Of a stretch of 6,677 nucleotides of DNA, positions 1-5,756 are shown piece after piece. Source of the stretch: an uncultured Prevotellaceae bacterium (GTDB lineage: Bacteria > Bacteroidota > Bacteroidia > Bacteroidales > Muribaculaceae); assembly GCA_945645715.1 (NCBI GenBank), contig CALZFJ010000115.1, positions 1 to 6,677 of the forward strand. The letters run 5' to 3'. Position numbers and translations under genes: made by a program. Position 1 is the stretch's first letter, and each line of letters begins with the position of its first letter. The notes under the pieces were generated by a model. The model had not been told where the DNA came from. It saw only the letters and a program-made list of their open reading frames with translations, and did not search any database.

Positions 1-1300
1 ACACCATCATGCCCTCACCGGGAAGATACTTGTCCCACTTGGACGATTGGCTACGGTTCTCAAAGAGGAACGATTCCTTGGCAACGGCCGACTTAATGCG
101 ATATGACTCATTGGTATCGTAGGTGACGCTGAGCGAGTAGTTGCCCGGTTCGGTGATTTCCACCGGCAGCGCAAAACCGGCTTGCATGCGCTGAAGCGCA
201 GAGTAGGATGCCGGGGTGCGGCCATAATTGTAGTCGGCACCATTTGCCATTACCGACCATTGGTCGGGGTCGAAGCTCTGGCCTCCGCCACCTTCATAGT
301 CGGTGTCATATTCGTCCATAAGCCCCAGTACGTGGCTGAACTCGTGGCAGATTGTTCCGATTCCGTCGATAGAATTCACATAGTTTTCCCAGCCGTAAAA
401 TTCGGTAGAGCAGGCGTAGCGTGCGGTCTGTACACCATCTACCGATTGGTAATTATAGCTTGCGTGTGGCCATAGATAGCCTGAGTTGTTGCCTCCGTAG
501 CTTGATGAAAATCCGGCAAAGATTACGTAGAACATATCCACATAGCCATCGCCGTCGCGGTCGTAATCGCTGAAGTTCACGATCGGGTCGGCTGCTGTAA
601 TCACTTTCTTAATCAACGAATAGGCTCCCGATGTGCCTTTTGCATAAGTCTTGCTGACATCGATATCAACCGGACCATACACATCAAACTGCGGGTCGAA
701 TTTACCCATTGAGTTGTCGTAGAAGTAGTCGCGCACACTTCCGGTGTAGGGCGTAGTTCCGTCGATTCCGGTGTATCCGCTCTTGGTAATCATATCGGTG
801 AAAACTGCATTGGCATCTTCGCGAGAGAACGAGAGGTCGTTGTAATTAACCAGAATCACCAGTCCGCGGAAGTTGTTGTAGTCGTATTCAGCCCCTTTGG
901 TGGTTGCGCCAAGAGGCTTTGCCCGGAGAACTTTCTCATTATCGGCACGCTGTGCTTTGGCATCGCTTGCAGCATTGTCAGCCACAAGGTGCTTGGGCAG
1001 CGACTGGAGGAGCTGTGTTTCCTCGGCTGTACGATTAGCGGCATTGTGAGCCACCACATTGGTTGCTACCATCGCGCCGTTCACCTTCTGCATATACACG
1101 AAGTAGCCGGCATCGTTGCGCTCCACTGTGTAGCCATCGGAGGTGGTGGTGTAGTGGAAATACTCGTCACCGATAAGCTGAATGGTTACGGGCGTTCCGT
1201 CGGGCTGATTCACGGTAACCAACCCCTTGTGAGCCGGTATTGCATACGCGCTGATGGCGCAAGCCACGCCGGCAAACAGTGTCAAAAGAGTTTTCTTCAT
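1..1300 (-). CDS. Secreted M6-family zinc metalloprotease, C-terminus cut by window edge
   Basis: Predicted exported zinc endopeptidase of MEROPS family M6 (immune inhibitor A-like). The frame is open from ATG at 1300 to the left edge, giving 433 residues without a stop. Residues 1-20 form a signal peptide: two lysines, a hydrophobic core, and a likely cleavage after Ala-Tyr-Ala. Residues about 21-130 look like a propeptide. The catalytic signature HEFSHVLGLMD spans residues 319-329, with zinc ligands His319 and His323, catalytic Glu320, and Asp329 as the likely third ligand. A downstream WSVMANG (348-354) carries the Met-turn methionine 351, as expected for M6. An acidic Asp-rich loop DYDRDGDGYVD (245-255) resembles a calcium-binding loop. 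The unseen C-terminus may hold beta-sandwich or type IX secretion sorting domains, which cannot be judged here. The substrate is unknown; nutrient protein digestion or host-protein cleavage are both possible. The family call is firm and the biological role is not. Confidence 0.93.
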   Translation of the reverse strand, partial: MKKTLLTLFAGVACAISAYAIPAHKGLVTVNQPDGTPVTIQLIGDEYFHYTTTSDGYTVERNDAGYFVYMQKVNGAMVATNVVAHNAANRTAEETQLLQSLPKHLVADNAASDAKAQRADNEKVLRAKPLGATTKGAEYDYNNFRGLVILVNYNDLSFSREDANAVFTDMITKSGYTGIDGTTPYTGSVRDYFYDNSMGKFDPQFDVYGPVDIDVSKTYAKGTSGAYSLIKKVITAADPIVNFSDYDRDGDGYVDMFYVIFAGFSSSYGGNNSGYLWPHASYNYQSVDGVQTARYACSTEFYGWENYVNSIDGIGTICHEFSHVLGLMDEYDTDYEGGGGQSFDPDQWSVMANGADYNYGRTPASYSALQRMQAGFALPVEITEPGNYSLSVTYDTNESYRIKSAVAKESFLFENRSQSSKWDKYLPGEGMMV

Positions 1301-1373
1301 ATCTTTGGTTTTGTAATTTGTTTGTTCTTTGGAAAAATTAACTTACAAATTTCAATATTTTTTTCGAGAAAAA

Positions 1374-1381
1374 CAAATGTA
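1374..1381 (-). promoter_or_regulatory. Candidate -7 box for the M6 protease gene
   Basis: On the minus strand this reads TACATTTG, an exact match to the Bacteroidota -7 consensus TAnnTTTG. It lies 73 bases upstream of the protease start codon. No convincing -33 TTG element is seen about 19 bases further upstream, so the call rests on one 8-base match in AT-rich DNA. The 108-base gap that holds it has no hairpin followed by a T-run, so some read-through from the methyltransferase gene is also possible. Confidence 0.35.
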
Positions 1382-1408
1382 CAGCCCTCATTGTGATTTA
1401 TTAACGCA

Positions 1409-2887
1409 TTATTCAGCCGTAGGCAATATTTTGGGTGCAGCCGAGGGAATGTGCGTGCTCTTTATGCGCCACTCGCGGGGATATAGATTGTTGGCGCGGT
1501 TGCCGAGGTTTTTCACGAAGCCGAGTATCATGTGCCGATAGCTCACCGCCACTATTCCGCGCGGCAGGGAGGCGTCGGGGAGGGTAATGCTCTCGCCTCG
1601 CAGATAAGCTATTGCTGTGGCATAGTCAAGTTCTGCCATGGCAAACGCCTTGCGGTTGAGCACGGTGGATAGAGCCAGCGATTGTGAGGGCACTGCGTCG
1701 CGACCCTTCAGAGTAGCCACTTCCACTCCGGCATGAAGCACACGCACTGCCGAGCGCAGAGCGGCAATTTCGCCTGAAAATTCTGCCGGAATGGCTGATA
1801 CCGTGCCTGTGGCATCACTTGTGAGCACAAAGTCGCCATCAAGCCAAGAGTGAGCCTCGGCAGGAACGTTGATGGATGCGTTTTTCCCGGCTTTAGCCGA
1901 GAAATTGGCTTTCGGCAGCTTTTTGCCTTGTTTTCCTTTGCCACCCATGTCTTTTATGCCTTTCTTGCCCGAAGCTGCCACTTGGGCGTGAGGCTCGTTG
2001 CCGGGTTTGCGCAGCACAGCCACAAAAAGCCCCTCGCCGCGGGTGCGGTGAGGCATAAAGCGGTAGCAGTGAGCTTTGGTGCCTATTCCCGGGTGCACCA
2101 GCCACTCCTCGGGGAAGTGCAAATCGATGCTTTCGGCTGAATATTCAGCCATTATATATTCCACCATCGCCTCGTCTTCGGCGCGGTTGTAGGTGCAGGT
2201 GCTGTAGATGAAAAGACCGCCCGGACGCAGAGCTTGCCTGATGTTGTCGATTATTTCGCGCTGACGCTCGGCGCACTGCTCAACTAATCGAGGCGACCAT
2301 TGCGCCATCGCCTCGGCATCTTTGCGGAACATTCCCTCGCCGCTGCACGGCACATCGGCAGCTATCACGTCGAAGAAGTGTGAGAGAGAGCCAAAGCGGT
2401 CGCTTGAGTCGCTTGTGACCACACAGTCGGGATTTCCCCACTTCACCACGTTCTCAAGCAGCACGCGTGCGCGGTCGGGCATAATCTCGTTGGTCACCAT
2501 CAGCGAGCCATGGGGCAAGGCATCGATAGCAGCGGTGGTCTTTCCGCCGGGAGCAGCACAGAGGTCGAGGTAGCGCACAGGTTCGGTTACGAGTTGCTCC
2601 ACAATGTGCTGCAAGATCATCGATGAAGCATCTTGTACATAATAAGCCCCGGCATGAAGCAGAGGGTCGAAGGTGAAAGGCTGCCTCTCGCTGAGGTAGA
2701 ATCCGCGGCGGCACCAGGGCACACGCTCACCGGGCACTTGGGCGGCATCAGCGGGGTTGCACTTGGCTGCGTTGAGTCGGATAGCCACCGATGGCTCAGT
2801 GTTCTCTATGGCGTGGAACAGTTTTTCAGCCTCCACTTGGGGCAGAAGTTGCAATATCTGTGAGGTAAATTCAGTCGATAATGTCAT
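1409..2887 (-). CDS. RsmF-like (NOL1/NOP2/sun family) RNA cytosine-C5 methyltransferase
   Basis: Predicted SAM-dependent enzyme that methylates carbon 5 of a cytosine in RNA, most likely 16S rRNA as for E. coli RsmF (YebU). It has 492 residues, close to the 479 of E. coli RsmF. The SAM-binding motif I is LDLCAAPGGKTT (107-118). Motif IV is DVPCSGEGMF (178-187), with the conserved Pro-Cys at 180-181. Motif VI is STCTYNRAEDE (229-239), with the presumed nucleophile Cys231. Both cysteines of the two-cysteine mechanism are present, so it should be active. Residues about 300-327 are a Gly/Lys-rich linker. Residues about 380-480 match the RsmF C-terminal RNA-binding region, with a PSQSLALS segment, YLRGE, and a final NNLYPREWRI. 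The ATG at 2887 leaves a normal N-terminal domain. The gene starts 39 bases after the menA stop on the same strand and is probably co-transcribed. The exact RNA target is inferred from family membership. Confidence 0.93.
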   Translation of the reverse strand: MTLSTEFTSQILQLLPQVEAEKLFHAIENTEPSVAIRLNAAKCNPADAAQVPGERVPWCRRGFYLSERQPFTFDPLLHAGAYYVQDASSMILQHIVEQLVTEPVRYLDLCAAPGGKTTAAIDALPHGSLMVTNEIMPDRARVLLENVVKWGNPDCVVTSDSSDRFGSLSHFFDVIAADVPCSGEGMFRKDAEAMAQWSPRLVEQCAERQREIIDNIRQALRPGGLFIYSTCTYNRAEDEAMVEYIMAEYSAESIDLHFPEEWLVHPGIGTKAHCYRFMPHRTRGEGLFVAVLRKPGNEPHAQVAASGKKGIKDMGGKGKQGKKLPKANFSAKAGKNASINVPAEAHSWLDGDFVLTSDATGTVSAIPAEFSGEIAALRSAVRVLHAGVEVATLKGRDAVPSQSLALSTVLNRKAFAMAELDYATAIAYLRGESITLPDASLPRGIVAVSYRHMILGFVKNLGNRANNLYPREWRIKSTHIPSAAPKILPTAE

Positions 2888-2926
2888 TTTACAAATATGT
2901 ATATATTTATATTGCGTCAGCCGTGT

Positions 2927-3811
2927 TTAAGCGGCGATTATGCCGAAGCAAGCAGTGAGCAACACGGCGAAGATGAGCATATTGCGTGCTGTGGCACCAA
3001 GCAGGGGATTGAGCGCGGCACCGTCGCTATGTGTGAGGCGGTTCCAGGTGACGGTGTGCAGTACCAAGTAGAGAGCCGGGACAGCAAGCACCCACAGCGG
3101 GGCGGCAAACCATAGCGGAGCAAGCAGCGATATGCCCACATACCCATTAATCAGATAGGCGGCGGAAGCCACTTTGCGGCCGAAAATCACCACTGTGGTG
3201 CGCTTGTGGGCTTCGCGGTCGTCATCTACGTCGCGATAGTTGTTCACAAGCAGCACATTCACGCCCATCAATCCTATTGTTACCGAAGCTAAGATTGCGA
3301 GCGGTGCGAAATATCCGGCTTGCAGATAGAAGGTGAGATTGACCGGCACAAGTCCGAAAAACACCAATACCGCCACATCGCCCAGTCCGTGGTAGGATAG
3401 GGGATACGGTCCGGCACTGTAGGCAAATGCAAAGACGGCAATCAAGATGCCCACCGGTATCAGCCACCAGCCTCCAAACGGAATGAGGCCGCAGCCCACG
3501 GCGCAAGCCACTGCCAGCGTGCCAATGGTCACACGGAGCAACAGCCCGGGGGTGATGTCACCCTCGGTAACGCCGCGGCGAGGACCCACACGGCCTTTCT
3601 TGTCGGTGCCGCGACGGAAGTCGTAGTATTCGTTTGCAAAATTCGATACCACTTGAGCCAGCACCGCAAATGCAAAGCACAGCAGAGCCGGGAGCCACTC
3701 AAAGCGGTGGTAGAGCACCGCGATTCCCGATGCCATAATCACACCCGCCACCGAGACGGGCAGAGTGCGCAGCCTTGCACACTCAATCCATATCTTTATT
3801 GTTCTTTTCAT
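2927..3811 (-). CDS. menA: 1,4-dihydroxy-2-naphthoate polyprenyltransferase MenA
   Basis: Integral membrane UbiA-superfamily prenyltransferase. It attaches a polyprenyl chain to 1,4-dihydroxy-2-naphthoate, releasing CO2 and pyrophosphate, to give demethylmenaquinone, the penultimate step of menaquinone synthesis. It has 294 residues, the usual MenA size. The first Asp-rich motif NEYYDFRRGTD (60-70) supplies Asn60, Asp64 and Asp70 for Mg-pyrophosphate binding, followed by the MenA-typical RGVTEG (79-84). The second motif NNYRDVDDD (190-198) is a MenA hallmark that separates it from UbiA and chlorophyll or heme prenyltransferases. Another typical segment is AYSAGPYPLSYHGLGD (130-145). Hydrophobic segments cover most of the chain, consistent with eight or nine membrane helices. 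The ATG at 3811 lies 12 bases after the stop of the ATPase gene, with no room for its own promoter, so it probably depends on the promoter upstream of the ATPase. No other men genes are in the window. Confidence 0.95.
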   Translation of the reverse strand: MKRTIKIWIECARLRTLPVSVAGVIMASGIAVLYHRFEWLPALLCFAFAVLAQVVSNFANEYYDFRRGTDKKGRVGPRRGVTEGDITPGLLLRVTIGTLAVACAVGCGLIPFGGWWLIPVGILIAVFAFAYSAGPYPLSYHGLGDVAVLVFFGLVPVNLTFYLQAGYFAPLAILASVTIGLMGVNVLLVNNYRDVDDDREAHKRTTVVIFGRKVASAAYLINGYVGISLLAPLWFAAPLWVLAVPALYLVLHTVTWNRLTHSDGAALNPLLGATARNMLIFAVLLTACFGIIAA

Positions 3812-3823
3812 AATCCATTTACA

Positions 3824-5389
3824 TCATTCAATCCCGAAGCAGTGCTTCACGGCGGTGCGTATGCGCAAGGCGTCTTTGCCGTCCTCCTTCAGCAGATTGA
3901 GCACAAACTCTATGTAGTCGTCCTTGGAGCGGAAGTTGCACAGCCGCGCCACGCCGCTCTCGCCGAGCATCGATTTCTCGTTGAACACCTTCAGCACTCC
4001 GGCGTAGTCGTTGGTCTGCACATATTCGTGAAACCGGCGGCATATAGCCTCATACATACCCCGAGGGTCGATTTCGTTCACCAGGTCGGTCATGTGCTCC
4101 TCAAGAGCCGAGATATTCTGGAAACGGCGGTCGATGCGCACCTCCACCTTCCGCTTCACGCGATGGCGCACGTGCTGCAGCGCCTGCTGCTTGAGCTGCT
4201 GCCTGAACATCGCAATCACAGCATCGCGCACAGCAAAGAACACCGTGTCGGGGTTGCGCTTGCGGCGCAGAGCCACAGTGCGCATGATGCCTTCGAGCAT
4301 GAAAATATTCTCAATTTCAGCCACATTGGGCACAAATATGTTCTTGTCGCGCAGATATTGCACCTCCTTGTCCTCGCGGCGGTCGCGATCGACGATGCCG
4401 TGGCTGTCGAGGTGGTGGAAAGAGCGCAGGTCGCTGAAAGAGCGCGTGGATTCTATTACCTTGTTGCAGCTGCCGAGAGGCTTCACGGTGTATTCGGTGA
4501 AAATCAGCGGATAGAAGCGCGAGTCGAGGCTGTGAGTCTCGTCGCCTTCCACAAAAAGCACCGGTTTGCGGCTGCCGAGGAGGTCGAGCACAAGTTGGTC
4601 GCTAAATTCGGTTGACATCTTATCGACCACCTCATAGTCCCAAGCACCGGCCACTGCATCGAAGTTGCGCACCCACACGCACACATTGTCGATTCGTGAT
4701 GAGGCAAACTCCACATCGTGGGTGTTATAGATGAAGGTGCAGTCGGTTCGCATCGATTCTATCACATTCCACAGCGCTTGCATAATGGAGTGGTGCAGAA
4801 ACGACTCAGGGTCGTCAACGAAAATCACGGCATTCTCGGGTGCATAGAGTACAGCCCCGATATAGTAGAGCACAGCTTTCTCACCATCGGAAAGACGAAG
4901 TGCGGCAAAAGGTTCGTCGCCTGAGTCATTTGAGAAAAGCAGTCGTCCGCTTTCGCGCAGAAGGTGATTCTTTGGAAACACCTCTTCCCAACGCCGTGCC
5001 ACCACATCGAGCTTGGTGCGGGGCACCGTGGCATTCTCTCCGGCAAGGACTGCACTCTTGTAGCGGAGCATATCGAGGAATTCATCGTGAAACAGAATGA
5101 ACATGAGCCTGTCGAACTCGGTCGGTGCATCGTCGCGCATGAAGTGCGACTGTGCCGACGCTGCATCATAGAGGCGGTCGATAGAGGCAGGCATGGCACT
5201 GCGCTCAGGGCGTGGAAATATAGCCTTTAGAGCCGAAATGGCGAAAGCTCGGTTGCCACACGACTGCATAAGCATGCGGCTGAAGCGCGTTTTTCCTGCG
5301 CCGTTGGCACCAATAACAGTCATCTGGTGCACATCGTGGAGCACCACAGCCTCGTTGCCGTCGATCCGTTTGGGTAGTTGAATATCCAT
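3824..5389 (-). CDS. AAA/ABC-type ATPase fused to a DUF4435 TOPRIM-like domain (OLD/merged-PARIS-like)
   Basis: A 521-residue cytosolic protein in two parts. The N-terminal ABC-type ATPase has Walker A GANGAGKT (27-34), signature LSDGE (166-170), Walker B VIFVDDPE (188-195) with Glu195 as probable catalytic base, and a switch histidine in NTHD (His224). From about 275 a DUF4435-type TOPRIM-like domain follows: FVEGD (279-283) with Glu281, the typical VKPLGSCNKVIE (302-313), GIVDRD (331-336) with Asp334 and Asp336, and EIEN (358-361). These acidic residues would bind metal for nuclease activity. The C-terminus (about 365-521) is helical-looking with an Arg/Lys-rich stretch at 408-422. OLD nucleases and PARIS (AriA ATPase plus AriB DUF4435 nuclease, sometimes one chain) share this plan, so phage defence is possible but not shown. 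I chose ATG 5389 rather than the upstream in-frame ATGs at 5440 and 5491 because the promoter lies between and the ATPase fold begins just after 5389. It heads a likely operon with menA. Confidence 0.88.
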   Translation of the reverse strand: MDIQLPKRIDGNEAVVLHDVHQMTVIGANGAGKTRFSRMLMQSCGNRAFAISALKAIFPRPERSAMPASIDRLYDAASAQSHFMRDDAPTEFDRLMFILFHDEFLDMLRYKSAVLAGENATVPRTKLDVVARRWEEVFPKNHLLRESGRLLFSNDSGDEPFAALRLSDGEKAVLYYIGAVLYAPENAVIFVDDPESFLHHSIMQALWNVIESMRTDCTFIYNTHDVEFASSRIDNVCVWVRNFDAVAGAWDYEVVDKMSTEFSDQLVLDLLGSRKPVLFVEGDETHSLDSRFYPLIFTEYTVKPLGSCNKVIESTRSFSDLRSFHHLDSHGIVDRDRREDKEVQYLRDKNIFVPNVAEIENIFMLEGIMRTVALRRKRNPDTVFFAVRDAVIAMFRQQLKQQALQHVRHRVKRKVEVRIDRRFQNISALEEHMTDLVNEIDPRGMYEAICRRFHEYVQTNDYAGVLKVFNEKSMLGESGVARLCNFRSKDDYIEFVLNLLKEDGKDALRIRTAVKHCFGIE

Positions 5390-5406
5390 AGCATTAATCT
5401 TTTCCC

Positions 5407-5437
5407 CAAAATTACTACTTTTTATTGAGAATTGCAA
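5407..5437 (-). promoter_or_regulatory. Promoter of the ATPase-menA-methyltransferase operon
   Basis: On the minus strand a -33 element TTGC (5437-5434) is followed by a 19-base spacer and a -7 box TAATTTTG (5414-5407). This fits the Bacteroidota pattern TTG, about 19 bases, TAnnTTTG. Transcription should begin near 5400, giving a leader of only about 10-13 bases before ATG 5389. Its position rules against translation starting at the upstream in-frame ATGs. No other good promoter is seen between here and the methyltransferase gene. Confidence 0.6.
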
Positions 5438-5568
5438 CATCTGCCACAGCCGTAGCCGATTTAGGCGAATAAAGCCGTGATTTTGACTCAATGCGGCAGA
5501 TTCCGGGGTGTCGCTATGTTAAATGACTATAAATGGCGGCATATTGAGGCTTATCGGCGGAATAATGC

Positions 5569-5598
5569 TTTGTATTTGTGAGATATGTATTAATTTTG
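5569..5598 (+). promoter_or_regulatory. Candidate upstream promoter facing the lipoprotein gene
   Basis: TTTG at 5569-5572, an 18-base spacer, and TAATTTTG at 5591-5598 followed by CA match the Bacteroidota -33/-7 arrangement well. The start site would be near 5605, leaving a leader of about 150 bases before ATG 5757. It could drive the lipoprotein gene or a short untranslated RNA. Confidence 0.5.
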
Positions 5599-5713
5599 CA
5601 CCGATTTGGAAAATAGGCTACCGAGGAGGCTGCTGATATATTAAAAAATAGATTAATGTGTCAAAAGGCGTAAAAAATTGCCCTTAACGGTGTGTATTAC
5701 CAAATTTTGTTAC

Positions 5714-5721
5714 TAAATTTG
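5714..5721 (+). promoter_or_regulatory. Candidate proximal -7 box of the lipoprotein gene
   Basis: TAAATTTG matches the -7 consensus TAnnTTTG exactly. It would put the start of transcription near 5728, about 29 bases before ATG 5757, a normal leader length. The -33 position carries only TGTG (5691-5694, spacer 19), a weak match, so the more distal promoter at 5569-5598 may matter more. Confidence 0.35.
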
Positions 5722-5756
5722 CATTTTAATTACGAGAATATTATTGTATTTTATAA

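Larger units (their letters stand above)
1409..5389 (-). other. Likely three-gene operon: ATPase-TOPRIM, menA, RNA methyltransferase
   Basis: The three genes share a strand with gaps of 12 and 39 bases. Neither gap holds a hairpin with a T-run, and neither holds a complete -33/-7 promoter. The closest sequence in the 39-base gap is CATATTTG, one mismatch from the -7 consensus and without a -33 partner. Co-transcription from the promoter at 5407-5437 is therefore the simplest reading. A weak internal start for the methyltransferase cannot be excluded. Confidence 0.6.
5390..5756. other. Divergent intergenic region, no gene seen
   Basis: These 367 bases separate the leftward ATPase operon from the rightward lipoprotein gene. 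They hold the minus-strand promoter at 5407-5437 and two plus-strand -7 candidates at 5591-5598 and 5714-5721. The right half is AT-rich. No open frame with a credible start and protein-like composition was found, and no tRNA-like fold, long repeat or intrinsic terminator was recognised. The part from about 5605 to 5727 would be transcribed leader if the upstream plus-strand promoter is used. Confidence 0.6.

Noticed and set aside
989..1396. 135-codon open frame on the plus strand
   Set aside because: Most of it is antisense to the start of the M6 protease gene, and it continues through the AT-rich gap. The translation looks like a reverse-strand shadow, without a start signal or domain.
1301..1408. 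Possible terminator after the RNA methyltransferase gene
   Set aside because: The gap is AT-rich, but no stem with a following T-run on the minus strand could be found.
3653..4615. 320-codon open frame on the plus strand opposite menA and the ATPase gene
   Set aside because: It runs antisense through both well-supported genes, its protein is rich in His, Ala and Val with no recognisable domain, and no promoter precedes it. It is explained by codon bias of the opposite strand.
5390..5491. 34-residue N-terminal extension of the ATPase from the ATG at 5491
   Set aside because: The probable promoter lies inside it, and the residues do not resemble the first strands of an ABC-type ATPase.
5439..5501. 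Inverted repeat ATCTGCC / GGCAGAT flanking 49 bases
   Set aside because: Only 7 bases match and the arms are far apart, which is easily due to chance; there is no evidence of an operator.
5656..5673. Tiny frame ATG-TGT-CAA-AAG-GCG-TAA in the lipoprotein leader
   Set aside because: Five codons, no ribosome binding site, and no attenuator-like hairpins next to it.
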